Source: Companilactobacillus nantensis DSM 16982
GTDB taxonomy: Bacteria > Bacillota > Bacilli > Lactobacillales > Lactobacillaceae
NCBI RefSeq assembly: GCF_001435815.1
Contig: NZ_AZFV01000001.1
Coordinates: 124,001-188,000, forward strand
Length of the DNA stretch: 64,000 bases
Reading direction: 5' to 3'
Below, one piece after another: positions 1-7,258 of this stretch. The notes beneath the pieces were generated by a model. That model was not told the origin of the DNA. It made no database searches and saw only the letters and a list, made by a program, of their open reading frames with translations. Position numbers and translations under genes: made by a program. Each line of letters opens with the position of its first letter. The first letter of the stretch is position 1.

Positions 1-270
1 TGGGAATCCATGAATATATGGCAATGCACTGACACCATTAATAATTCCGCTTGCTTGATTGACAGCTCCTGGAATGCTTAACCCGATTCCTTGAACGTCA
101 TCCCCTTTAAATTTATCAGCAATATATTTAATAATTCCATAAAACTCTTCTAAAGTATCAGGGGTTTTAACATTATTTTTATTTGAAATAGCCATTTCTC
201 GTTGATTCCACAGTCCATATTTTATAGAAGTACCGCCAATATCAATCACAATTAATTTGTCTGCATTCAT
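1..270 (-). CDS. ROK-family sugar kinase, N-terminal part (runs off window)
   Basis: Ninety codons are visible; the rest lies beyond the left edge. Residues 7-19 hold the ROK/hexokinase phosphate-binding motif (I-V-I-D-I-G-G-T-S-I-K-Y-G), and residues 69-76 (G-I-G-L-S-I-P-G) match the second conserved segment. ROK kinases phosphorylate glucose, other hexoses or beta-glucosides in the cytoplasm. The missing C-terminal zinc motif would be needed to separate kinase from repressor, but the absence of an N-terminal helix-turn-helix favours a kinase. The ATG at 270 follows a GGGGTGG ribosome binding site. Substrate unknown. Confidence 0.85.
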   Translation of the reverse strand, partial: MNADKLIVIDIGGTSIKYGLWNQREMAISNKNNVKTPDTLEEFYGIIKYIADKFKGDDVQGIGLSIPGAVNQASGIINGVSALPYIHGFP

Positions 271-400
271 CGAAATTCCACCCCAAACTTTTATTTAATA
301 TTCTAATATTAATCAAAATACTAGCTGATAAATGCGCAACTAACAACCGATTTAATTAATATTGAAAATAGTTTCAAGTGACCTGATTTTTATTTCACAG

Positions 401-534
401 CGAGTGGAACAAAACATGGTCAGCTTTCAATCATATAAAAAATAGGACAAGCAATCCGATTTTTGGATTACTTGCCCTATTTGTATTTAAGCGGAAAATG
501 TTATGTTTAGTTGTACGTTTATGCTACATACTTA
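401..534 (+). repeat. Dispersed hairpin repeat, copy R1 (diverged)
   Basis: This is a copy of an about 135-bp element found again at 1940, 23863 and 41612 (reverse). Shared blocks are the start GAGTGGAACAAAACATGGTC, a central hairpin with arms around a GATTTTTGGATT core, and the tail GCGGAAAA...GTTTATGCTACAT. Outer arms here are degraded (ATGTTTAGTTGTAC instead of ATGTTTTGTTCCAC). No coding content is seen. Confidence 0.8.
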
Positions 535-555
535 ATAACTTCCAATTCGCCTTTA

Positions 556-738
556 TTACTTATCATCGTCTTGAGATACCTTATTAGGACCATCGACAAC
601 TTTTTTTCTTAAAGATTCATCATTCTTAAATAATTTTTGAGCCTCAGATAATTTTTTAGGACTATTCTTAATTTCTTGAGAAATTTTACTAAAATCATTC
701 TTGGCAGGATCTTCTTGATGTTTTTTGAAAAAACTCAT
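556..738 (-). CDS. Small charged hypothetical protein (60 aa)
   Basis: A 60-residue, very hydrophilic, lysine- and aspartate-rich protein without cysteine or a membrane segment. It starts M-S-F-F-K-K-H and ends in an acidic Q-D-D-D-K tail. The ATG at 738 has a strong AAGGAGCGATT ribosome binding site, which supports real translation. I do not recognise the family. It is monocistronic between the R1 repeat and the divergent YbaK-type gene. Composition resembles small stress-related proteins of lactic acid bacteria, but that is only an impression. Confidence 0.7.
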   Translation of the reverse strand: MSFFKKHQEDPAKNDFSKISQEIKNSPKKLSEAQKLFKNDESLRKKVVDGPNKVSQDDDK

Positions 739-913
739 GATAATCGCTCCTTATCCTGTTGTAACGCTAATAATTATATAACAATCGCATGAAAATGAAC
801 CTGAAAAATAAAATTAAATTTCCCCTATTACAAGGTCACTTCACTTTTAAAAATTAGTAGCTTTGTTATTATATACTAAGTAAGCTTTAAGTTTTAGGGG
901 TTGAAAAGAAAAA

Positions 914-1420
914 ATGAGTAAAAAGAAAAAAATACAAAAAACATTAGTTGAGAAAATTCTCGATAAAGAAAAAGTTGATTACATTCCAATGACTTTCGAA
1001 ACAGAATCCGACGGTGATACTCAAGAGTTAGTTACCGATAAGAGTACTCGTGATGGTTATAAAATTTACAAAACTTTAGTTCTGACTGGTAATAAAACTG
1101 GTCCTTTAGTGGGAATGTTGCCATTAGACAAACATCTCAGCTATAAGATGCTAGCCAAACTCTCCGGTAATAAAAAAGTTGGTATGGTTCCATTAAAGGA
1201 TCTTATTAAGACAAGTGGTTTCGAACATGGCGCTAATAGTCCCGTTGGTATCCACTCACTACACAATTATCCAATTTTCTTCGATAATGAAGCTGAACGT
1301 TCTGAAAAGATTATCGTTTCGGCTGGTAAAGTTGGTCAATCAATTTTAATTGAACCACACGCTTTAGCTAAATCCGTTAACGCTACATTTGGTGACTTTG
1401 CAGTTGATAATCCAGAATAA
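914..1420 (+). CDS. ybaK: YbaK/EbsC-family aminoacyl-tRNA deacylase (Cys-tRNA(Pro) type)
   Basis: 168 residues, the normal length for the family. YbaK proteins hydrolyse mischarged Cys-tRNA(Pro) or related aminoacyl-tRNAs and so act as trans-editing factors in translation. Visible family features are the segment D-G-Y-K-I-Y-K-T-L-V-L near residues 47-57, containing the conserved substrate-contacting lysine, then V-G-M-L-P-L-D and the glycine-rich stretch G-A-N-S-P-V-G-I near 112-119. It is a single gene with its own upstream region; AGGGG lies about 14 nt before the ATG. A weak hairpin (ATGACCAAAGTCAT, 1431-1444) follows. Editing specificity cannot be told from sequence. Confidence 0.85.
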   Translation: MSKKKKIQKTLVEKILDKEKVDYIPMTFETESDGDTQELVTDKSTRDGYKIYKTLVLTGNKTGPLVGMLPLDKHLSYKMLAKLSGNKKVGMVPLKDLIKTSGFEHGANSPVGIHSLHNYPIFFDNEAERSEKIIVSAGKVGQSILIEPHALAKSVNATFGDFAVDNPE

Positions 1421-1464
1421 AAAAACGCCAATGACCAAAGTCATTGACGAATTAAATTTATACC

Positions 1465-1602
1465 TTATGCAGCTTTATTGTTGTTTTTTAAATTGTTAAT
1501 AGCTTTTTCAATGGTTGTACCGTTGCCAAAGTTATTGCTATCGTTAACATCAACTGCGGTGAATAATTGATCCTTAAGATCTAATAAAATTCTGTATTTC
1601 AT
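1465..1602 (-). CDS. Small hypothetical protein (45 aa)
   Basis: An open frame of 45 codons from ATG at 1602 to TAA at 1465, preceded by a near-consensus AAAGGAGATGTG ribosome binding site, so translation is likely despite its size. The protein begins M-K-Y-R-I-L-L-D-L-K-D-Q and ends in an Asn/Lys-rich tail. Its short beta-like start followed by a probable helix is all that can be said. It lies alone between the YbaK-type gene (convergent) and a small membrane protein (divergent). Function unknown. Confidence 0.6.
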   Translation of the reverse strand: MKYRILLDLKDQLFTAVDVNDSNNFGNGTTIEKAINNLKNNNKAA

Positions 1603-1753
1603 TATTCACATCTCCTTTATGTTCCGTATCAAAGGGTAGCGACTGATTGTTATACTACTTGCTTTTGAAATTAAAGTCAATCAAAAGCACTTTCACTTGA
1701 CTTTATAAGGATTTCGAATAAAATTTAAGACACAATTAGAAAAGGAGAACTAA

Positions 1754-1933
1754 ATGAATAACATTTGGAAATACGTTTTGGGCTTCTTTATTGCCCTACT
1801 ACTATTCTCATTCTTCATTCACATAATATTGCCATTGATTGTTATCCTAGCAATCATCGGTGGTATCTATTATCTCTATCGAAGACATCAAAACAATAAA
1901 TATACCCCTGATGGGCGTAAAAAAGTAAACTAA
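1754..1933 (+). CDS. Small membrane protein (59 aa)
   Basis: An ATG at 1754 sits 7 nt after AAAGGAGA and opens a 59-codon frame ending in TAA at 1933. Residues 5-42 are strongly hydrophobic and can form one long or two closely spaced membrane helices around a central proline. A basic, hydrophilic tail rich in Arg, Lys and Asn follows. The topology suggests a small integral membrane protein with a cytoplasmic C-terminus. It ends 6 bp before repeat copy R2. No family recognised. Confidence 0.65.
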   Translation: MNNIWKYVLGFFIALLLFSFFIHIILPLIVILAIIGGIYYLYRRHQNNKYTPDGRKKVN

Positions 1934-1939
1934 AACAAC

Positions 1940-2075
1940 GAGAGTGGAACAAAACATGGTCAGCTTTCGAGCATTAAGGCAAATAGCGCTAGTAATCCGA
2001 TTTTGGATTGCTAGCGTTATTTGTTTTAAGCGGAAAAAGCTATGTTTTGTTCCACGTTTATGCTGCATATTTAAG
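1940..2075 (+). repeat. Dispersed hairpin repeat, copy R2 (best preserved)
   Basis: The most intact copy. Outer arms GTGGAACAAAACAT and ATGTTTTGTTCCAC are perfect 14-bp complements. Inside, AAATAGCGCTAGTAATCC pairs with GGATTGCTAGCGTTATTT around the loop GATTTT, and the intervening segments (AGCTTTC with GGAAAAAGCT) also pair. The whole element can therefore fold as one long imperfect hairpin. It lies directly after a small membrane-protein gene and could terminate its transcript. Confidence 0.85.
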
Positions 2076-2109
2076 AAAAAATGGTTAAGTCATAATTCCT
2101 TTTTGTTTC

Positions 2110-2283
2110 TTATTTACTTGGTCGATCAATATCAGCTGTTGCCGAAATCAACAATAGAACTCCCCCAGCAACCGCGGCCGAAAGTAGCTGTGAATTGCTA
2201 AACCATTTAAAAATAAAACCTAAAAGAGCCACAACTAATAGTAAAATACCCAACCAACGGTCAAGTTTCATCAATAAATTCAT
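2110..2283 (-). CDS. Small membrane protein (57 aa)
   Basis: ATG at 2283 is chosen because AAAAGGACG lies 6-8 nt upstream; an open frame extends 11 codons further but without a ribosome binding site. The protein has two hydrophobic stretches (about residues 9-25 and 29-46) separated by a K-W-F-S-N-S turn, and ends in a polar D-I-D-R-P-S-K tail. This is a two-helix small membrane protein. Family not recognised. It is divergent to the peptidase gene at 2382. Confidence 0.6.
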   Translation of the reverse strand: MNLLMKLDRWLGILLLVVALLGFIFKWFSNSQLLSAAVAGGVLLLISATADIDRPSK

Positions 2284-2381
2284 TTTGCACGTCCTTTTAT
2301 TATTAATTTTAACCAAAAAATACTAAAATAAAGAGTGATAAGTTTATTACTAACATTATACATTATCTTGGAGGGCTAAAA

Positions 2382-3602
2382 ATGGATAAAGCACAAAGAC
2401 TCAGTGTTTTAGATGATTTAATCAAGTTGGAAACAGTCAATGGTAACGAGGAAATTGTTGCTAATTACCTAAGGGATTTATTTGAACAAAACGGTATCAA
2501 AACAGAACTCAATAAATACGATGATAACCGTTACAACCTAATTGCTACTATCAAAAAGGGTGACGGTAACTTTTTAGGATTCACTGGACATGAAGATGTC
2601 GTCCCTACTGTTGATGACAGTAAATGGAATTATGGTTCTTTCAACCCTAAGCATATTGATGGCAAGATTTTCGGTCGTGGTTCATCTGATATGAAGGGCG
2701 GTTTAGCTGGACTTGCTATTGCTTTAATTGAATTGAATGAAGACGCAAACTTCAAAGGTAATATCAAATTCATCGCTACCGTTGGTGAAGAAATCGGTGA
2801 AATCGGTTCTGCTAAATTAGCTAAAGAAGGCTATGTCGATGACGTTGACGCTTTAGTTGTTGGTGAACCAAGTAACTCTTCATCACGCTTAGTTATGGAA
2901 AAACTAATTGGATCTGGTTTGATTGAAACTAATGGTCAAAAGCCAGAATCAAGAATCGCTGCCTTTTGTGCTCATAAGGGTTCAGTAACTTACAAAGTTA
3001 TTTCTCATGGGCGTGCTGCTCACAGTTCAATGCCAGAAGTCGGTATCAACGCTTTGGACAATTTAGTTGCTTATTACAACAAACAAGCTACTTATTTCCA
3101 AGAACTAGTTAAAGCTGAAGATGATGTACTTGGCACAACTAAACCATCGGTAACAATTATGAACGGTGGTAAACAAGAAAACACTATCCCTGATTATGCT
3201 GAAATGACGGTTAAAATCAGAACTATTCCGGAATATAACAACGATAAAATCATTGCTGAATTAAAAGATATTATCGACAAGATGAACCAAGCTGACCCAA
3301 GAATGAATCTGGAATTCCAACTATCAAGCAGTAACTGGCCAGTTAAGACTGACATTGACTCTGACTTCATGAAGCTTGTTCGTGCAAGTTATAAAGATGT
3401 CTTAGGCGTCAACATTTTAACAGTCGGTGCTCCCGGTGGTACAGACGCTTCTCAATTTATCCAAGCCAATCAAAACTTAGATGTTGTCGTTGCTGGACCT
3501 GGTAATGAATCAGCTCACCAAATTAATGAGTTTGTTTTTGAAGATGATTACTTGAAGTATATTGATATTTATAAAACTATTGCTACTAAGTACTTTGGAT
3601 AA
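2382..3602 (+). CDS. M20-family metallopeptidase of the ArgE/DapE type
   Basis: 406 residues, the usual size. Members are dinuclear zinc hydrolases that deacylate N-succinyl- or N-acetyl-amino acids or cleave dipeptides. The metal motif G-H-E-D-V-V-P (His70, Asp72), the bridging aspartate in G-R-G-S-S-D-M-K-G-G (Asp103), the catalytic pair in V-G-E-E-I-G-E (Glu136-137), Glu162 in G-E-P and a C-terminal histidine in E-S-A-H-Q-I are all present. A dimerisation-domain histidine (G-R-A-A-H-S-S) is seen too. The start follows TTGGAGGGC. DapE (lysine/diaminopimelate synthesis) is a common annotation for such proteins, but isolated copies are often general peptidases, so the substrate is open. Confidence 0.85.
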   Translation: MDKAQRLSVLDDLIKLETVNGNEEIVANYLRDLFEQNGIKTELNKYDDNRYNLIATIKKGDGNFLGFTGHEDVVPTVDDSKWNYGSFNPKHIDGKIFGRGSSDMKGGLAGLAIALIELNEDANFKGNIKFIATVGEEIGEIGSAKLAKEGYVDDVDALVVGEPSNSSSRLVMEKLIGSGLIETNGQKPESRIAAFCAHKGSVTYKVISHGRAAHSSMPEVGINALDNLVAYYNKQATYFQELVKAEDDVLGTTKPSVTIMNGGKQENTIPDYAEMTVKIRTIPEYNNDKIIAELKDIIDKMNQADPRMNLEFQLSSSNWPVKTDIDSDFMKLVRASYKDVLGVNILTVGAPGGTDASQFIQANQNLDVVVAGPGNESAHQINEFVFEDDYLKYIDIYKTIATKYFG

Positions 3603-3650
3603 TCTCAATTAATTAAGAAATGAAAAAATAAACAAGTAAAAAAATAATTC

Positions 3651-3690
3651 AAAAATCTCGCTAACCTATTTAAGTTAGTGAGATTTTTTT
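3651..3690. terminator. Bidirectional intrinsic terminator
   Basis: AAAATCTCGCTAAC and GTTAGTGAGATTTT form a 14-bp stem with an 8-nt loop, with A and T tracts on either side. It serves the peptidase gene and the convergent gene ending at 3738. Confidence 0.85.
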
Positions 3691-3737
3691 GAATTCAGTA
3701 CCCTTTCAATACACTGAAAGCGCTTATTAATAGAGTT

Positions 3738-4316
3738 TTAACCCTTGTCACTCAGAACACTGGTTATAAATAAATTAAGAATGGAATCCAAATCATTTTG
3801 CCACCAAAAAGGTATTTCTAAAAGAGGCATATCATTTTGACGACACCAATTTCTTTTTATGTCCATATTCTTTTTAAAGTTCTTATATCTAGGGCCCTGA
3901 TTATTATAATGATGCACCCCATTATACTCAATAACACACATACGTTTATTTATACAAAAAACAATATCCATTCCAAGATGTAGGCCCCTCTCGTTCATCA
4001 ATCCCTTGAAATGTCTTTCACGCGAATAATCATATCCCAAAGATTTTAAGTATCTACAAATATGTTGAACTTGCCAACTAGCAATTCCCCTCCGGTATGG
4101 AAAATTTTTATATTTCAATTTAGCGTTTTTTTCATATTTAAACGAAACGACGATGATCTTATCTTTGTTTCCATCACTATTGATTATTTCAATATCTCCA
4201 ACGTGAATTACTTTTTGTAACTCATAGGGTAAATACCAGGAATAAGTTTTCCCATGGGTATTATATCTTCCCAGAATCACATTTTGACGTTCTCTTACAA
4301 ATCGCAATTCATTCAA
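3738..4316 (-). CDS. Nuclease-like protein with a Vsr/PD-(D/E)XK-type C-terminus
   Basis: I place the start at TTG (4316): GGAGG lies 9 nt upstream, whereas the longer frame has no ribosome binding site, giving 192 residues. The C-terminal part reads like a restriction-type fold: G-M-D-I-V-F, then the strand I-E-Y-N-G-V-H-H-Y, then D-I-K-R-N-W-C and P-L-L-E-I-P-F. The D...E-x-N-G core resembles Vsr-like and DUF559-like endonuclease domains. The N-terminal half is unrecognised and basic; the middle (Y-R-R-G-I-A-S-W-Q-V-Q-H-I-C) may bind nucleic acid. No methylase or phage gene is adjacent. The nuclease role is inferred from motif shape only. Confidence 0.5.
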   Translation of the reverse strand: MNELRFVRERQNVILGRYNTHGKTYSWYLPYELQKVIHVGDIEIINSDGNKDKIIVVSFKYEKNAKLKYKNFPYRRGIASWQVQHICRYLKSLGYDYSRERHFKGLMNERGLHLGMDIVFCINKRMCVIEYNGVHHYNNQGPRYKNFKKNMDIKRNWCRQNDMPLLEIPFWWQNDLDSILNLFITSVLSDKG

Positions 4317-4389
4317 AATAAATTTCCTCCAAATTATAGTAAAATCGCACAATTTATTTTTTCAAACTCTTAAGGATACTCTTTGCCAA

Positions 4390-4417
4390 ACTTACATATC
4401 TGTAAGTAAGATGTAAG
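4390..4417. promoter_or_regulatory. Inverted repeat plus third half-site between divergent genes
   Basis: ACTTACATATCTGTAAGT (4390-4407) is a perfect 7-bp inverted repeat around TATC, and TGTAAG recurs at 4412-4417. Its place between the divergent nuclease-like gene and the YxeA gene suggests an operator. The cognate regulator is unknown. Confidence 0.5.
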
Positions 4418-4477
4418 TAAATCAAATGTAGAAAAATCAGCCTATTCTTTAATATAGTTGTCAGGAGGTACAGACAA

Positions 4478-4864
4478 ATGAAGCAACTATTAAAGTTTTT
4501 GATACTACCTATGACAATTATCGGCATAGTTTACATCGGTGCCTGCGCCTATACAAAGGATCGGACAGATGAATTTTCTCAGGCAATGGGTCAATTCAAC
4601 TTTCTGGTCAAAGAAGAACCACGCTTTGTCAAAATTGACAATTCTAAAAGTAAAGATGAAGACGGCTATGGCAATTATGAGTACACTTTAACCAGCTATG
4701 ATAAGGATAGCAATAAACATCCCATTAAATTCACTGGTATGGGCAAATTGAAACAAGGTCACTTTTTAGAAGTTACAGCAAAAGGGGGCTATGTTATTAC
4801 TTATCGAGAGGTATTCAAAAACGACATGCCAAATAATGTTTATAACAAACTTTTAACTGAATAA
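4478..4864 (+). CDS. YxeA-family protein (DUF1093), membrane-anchored
   Basis: 128 residues, typical of the family. An N-terminal hydrophobic helix (about residues 4-25, ending G-A-C-A-Y) anchors or exports the protein. The remainder is a small extracellular beta-rich domain containing the family pattern G-Y-G-N-Y-E-Y-T-L-T-S-Y-D and the later G-G-Y-V-I-T-Y-R-E-V. The cysteine at residue 23 might be lipidated, but the lipobox is poor. AGGAGG lies 8 nt before the ATG. Family function is not established; in bacilli related genes are cell-envelope stress responsive. Confidence 0.75.
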   Translation: MKQLLKFLILPMTIIGIVYIGACAYTKDRTDEFSQAMGQFNFLVKEEPRFVKIDNSKSKDEDGYGNYEYTLTSYDKDSNKHPIKFTGMGKLKQGHFLEVTAKGGYVITYREVFKNDMPNNVYNKLLTE

Positions 4865-4896
4865 ACACTGAATCACGCTAATGATCAAATTATATA

Positions 4897-4934
4897 AAAA
4901 GCACTTTTGAGAAATTGCCTCAAAAGTGCTTTTT
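4897..4934. terminator. Bidirectional terminator between YxeA gene and rib operon
   Basis: AAAAGCACTTTTGAG pairs perfectly with CTCAAAAGTGCTTTT around a 7-nt loop. It lies at the convergent ends of the YxeA gene and the riboflavin operon. Confidence 0.9.
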
Positions 4935-4970
4935 GCTATGTCATTAATATGGTTCTATCGAGTAGTTTAC

Positions 4971-5444
4971 TCACGCCAACTTATCAATTTGATCTTCAAC
5001 ACTAAGCATCTGTACAATTCCCATAGCACATTCGGTACCTTTATTGCCTGATTTACCTCCAGCACGATCAATCGCTTGAGCTAAAGATTCGGTCGTCAAA
5101 ACACCAAACATAACGGGAACTGCACCCTTTAAAGATACCTGACTCAACCCTGCTGCAGTTTCTTTACAGACATAATCGTAATGATTTGTTTCGCCCTTAA
5201 TAACAGCCCCTAATGCGATGATTCCATCAACCAACCCACTCTTTGATAATTTATTGACAACACGAGCTAATTCTAATGCACCAGGCACATGTACAATCAT
5301 AATTTGCTCGGAAGTTACAGAGCTTTCTTGGAGCTTTTGAACCGCTCCCTGCAATAACATATTAGTAACGACACTGTTGAAATCCGCTACCACAATACCA
5401 ATTTTCTTAGAACTATTAATTTGTTTAGTTGTAATTTCCTTCAT
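4971..5444 (-). CDS. ribH: 6,7-dimethyl-8-ribityllumazine synthase
   Basis: 157 residues, full length. The enzyme condenses 5-amino-6-ribitylamino-uracil with 3,4-dihydroxy-2-butanone 4-phosphate to form lumazine, the penultimate step of riboflavin synthesis. Recognisable segments are V-V-A-D-F-N (substrate aromatic pocket), V-P-G-A-L-E-L (about 54-60), A-L-G-A-V-I-K-G-E-T-N-H-Y-D with the catalytic histidine (about residue 88), and G-V-L-T-T-E near 113. GAGG lies upstream of the ATG at 5444, which is 1 bp after the stop of ribBA, so translation is coupled. Last gene of the rib operon. Confidence 0.97.
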   Translation of the reverse strand: MKEITTKQINSSKKIGIVVADFNSVVTNMLLQGAVQKLQESSVTSEQIMIVHVPGALELARVVNKLSKSGLVDGIIALGAVIKGETNHYDYVCKETAAGLSQVSLKGAVPVMFGVLTTESLAQAIDRAGGKSGNKGTECAMGIVQMLSVEDQIDKLA

Positions 5445-5445
5445 T

Positions 5446-6660
5446 TTAATTTACCTCATTCAATAGATGATGGAATTTTTTCTTTTTCGTTTTCAAATAA
5501 GTTTGATTTTCTTTCGTTAAGCCAACTTCTAAGGGAATTCTTTGAACGACTTTAATTCCTGATTCTTGCAGTTGCTTAACCTTATCAGGATTATTGGTCA
5601 TTAACTTTATCTGCTTAACACCTTTGGATTTAAGTATTTCAGCAGCTATTCCATAGTGACGCGCATCAGCTGGAAATCCTAGTGCTTGATTGGCTTCAAC
5701 TGTGTCCATACCTTGATCCTGTAAATGATATGCTCGTAATTTGTTAGTTAAACCAATCCCACGACCCTCTTGTCGCAAATAAATCACCGCACCGCGGCCA
5801 GCTTGTTCAATCTTACGCAATGATTCCTGCAATTGTGGGCCACAATCACAACGAAGAGAACCAAGAACATCTCCAGTTAGACATTCACTGTGAACACGGA
5901 CCAATAAAGGTTCCTTGTTATTAAAATCACCTTTAGATATTAGTAGATTTGGCTCTTTTTTTCCATCACCAAATGCCTGTAATTGAAAATGTCCAAACAT
6001 AGTTGGCAAGTCAACAACCGCATACGGGCTAATCTGCGAATTTTCCTGATGTTCCCGATATTTCAAAATATCGTTAATTGTCAAAAAATTCATTTTGTTC
6101 TGTTTGGCAAATAATTGTAAATCTTTTGTTCTAGCCATGTGACCATCTTTTTTAATTATCTCGCAAATATATGCCACCGATGTTGCTCCCGCGAGTTTTG
6201 CCAAATCCACTGCTGCTTCGGTGTGACCACCACGAATTTTGACTCCATCATCTTTAGCAATGAGTGGAAAAATATGGCCTGGGTGATAGAATTTATCCCA
6301 ATTGCTCGTCGGATTTGCTAACGTCTTAATTGTCTCCGCACGGTCATAAGCCGATATTCCAGTCGTAGTTGTTTTAGCATCTAGGCTAACTGTAAACGCA
6401 GTTCCGTAGGCATCTGTTCCATGGGAGATCATTGGTTCTAGAGATAATCTCTGTGCAACCTGCTGACTCATAGGTACACACAGCAATCCCTTCGCCTGAG
6501 TGATCATTTGATTAACAGTGTAAGGTGTCGCAAATTCAGCTAAACCGACCATATCTCCTTCACCTTCTCGATCAACAGCATCAGCGACGATAACTAACTT
6601 GCCTTGTTTTAAAGATTTGATTGCTGATTCGACCCTTTCGATATATCCATCTTTACCCAT
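5446..6660 (-). CDS. ribBA: Bifunctional 3,4-dihydroxy-2-butanone-4-phosphate synthase / GTP cyclohydrolase II
   Basis: The N-terminal domain (about 1-200) makes dihydroxybutanone phosphate from ribulose 5-phosphate; the C-terminal domain (about 205-404) opens GTP to start the pyrimidine branch of riboflavin synthesis. The zinc cysteines in C-L-T-G-D-V-L-G-S-L-R-C-D-C-G (Cys260, 271, 273) and R-Q-E-G-R-G-I-G are clear in the GTP half. The synthase loop reads D-R-E-G-E-G-D, where D-R-E-N-E-G-D is usual; the acidic residues remain. ATG at 6660 is preferred over TTG at 6666 because GGAG is correctly spaced only for it. It overlaps ribE by 8 nt. Confidence 0.95.
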   Translation of the reverse strand: MGKDGYIERVESAIKSLKQGKLVIVADAVDREGEGDMVGLAEFATPYTVNQMITQAKGLLCVPMSQQVAQRLSLEPMISHGTDAYGTAFTVSLDAKTTTTGISAYDRAETIKTLANPTSNWDKFYHPGHIFPLIAKDDGVKIRGGHTEAAVDLAKLAGATSVAYICEIIKKDGHMARTKDLQLFAKQNKMNFLTINDILKYREHQENSQISPYAVVDLPTMFGHFQLQAFGDGKKEPNLLISKGDFNNKEPLLVRVHSECLTGDVLGSLRCDCGPQLQESLRKIEQAGRGAVIYLRQEGRGIGLTNKLRAYHLQDQGMDTVEANQALGFPADARHYGIAAEILKSKGVKQIKLMTNNPDKVKQLQESGIKVVQRIPLEVGLTKENQTYLKTKKKKFHHLLNEVN

Positions 6661-7258
6661 GATCAATCACTCCATCATTCATTTTCACAACATATTTACC
6701 TAAAATATCCGTCTCAATGTTTACTTTTTCTGCAACTTTCAGTTGTCCTAATATTGTTTCTTTCAATGTATAAGGAATCAATGCTACTTTGAACCAGTCA
6801 AGTCCAACAGCCACCACTGTTAAACTAACGCCATCTATGCCAATTGATCCTTTTTCTACAATAAACGGCATTTGACTGGAGATTATTTTAAAAGTAAATA
6901 CCTTAGAAGTAGATAATTCTTCAATATTGGTCACAATAGCCGTCGTATCAATGTGTCCCAAAAGAAAATGACCATTCAAACGTTCAGTTACTTGTAAGGC
7001 TGGTTCCAAATTAACTAAACTATTTAATTGCAGTTCATCGAAAGTAGTTCTATTTAATGTCTCTGGTATTGCGTCAACCCAAAAATCATTGTTTTGAAAT
7101 CTAGTGATTGTTAAACATACACCATTAATGGCAATACTTTCACCAACTGCAAAACTTTCAGGATTAATTAATTGTGACGCAATCCTAATTTGCTTAGTCC
7201 CCTGATTTTTTTGTAGTTGAACAATCTTTCCTTGTCCTTTGACGATTCCTGTAAACAT
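6653..7258 (-). CDS. ribE: Riboflavin synthase alpha chain
   Basis: About 200 residues with two lumazine-binding repeats. It dismutates two lumazines into riboflavin and the ribitylamino-uracil precursor. Each repeat has its signature: M-F-T-G-I-V with I-N-G-V-C-L-T-I-T in the first, and L-L-G-H-I-D with G-I-D-G-V-S-L-T-V-V in the second. AGGAGG lies 8 nt upstream of the ATG at 7258, whose A is also the last base of the ribD stop (TGATG), so the two genes are translationally coupled. The TTG one codon earlier is a poorer start. Confidence 0.95.
   Translation of the reverse strand: MFTGIVKGQGKIVQLQKNQGTKQIRIASQLINPESFAVGESIAINGVCLTITRFQNNDFWVDAIPETLNRTTFDELQLNSLVNLEPALQVTERLNGHFLLGHIDTTAIVTNIEELSTSKVFTFKIISSQMPFIVEKGSIGIDGVSLTVVAVGLDWFKVALIPYTLKETILGQLKVAEKVNIETDILGKYVVKMNDGVIDHG

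Noticed and set aside
1847-2068. Minus-strand frame through repeat R2
   Set aside because: The encoded sequence is the translated repeat, and a similar frame appears at other repeat copies.
4333-4338. TATAAT just upstream of the nuclease-like gene as its promoter
   Set aside because: It lies 2 bp from the ribosome binding site, and the only upstream TTGAAA is 21 bp away, so it would give a near-leaderless message; not convincing.
6540-6600. Loss of function in the RibB half of RibBA (D-R-E-G-E-G-D instead of D-R-E-N-E-G-D)
   Set aside because: The catalytic acidic residues remain and the operon is otherwise complete, so an inactive domain is not indicated.
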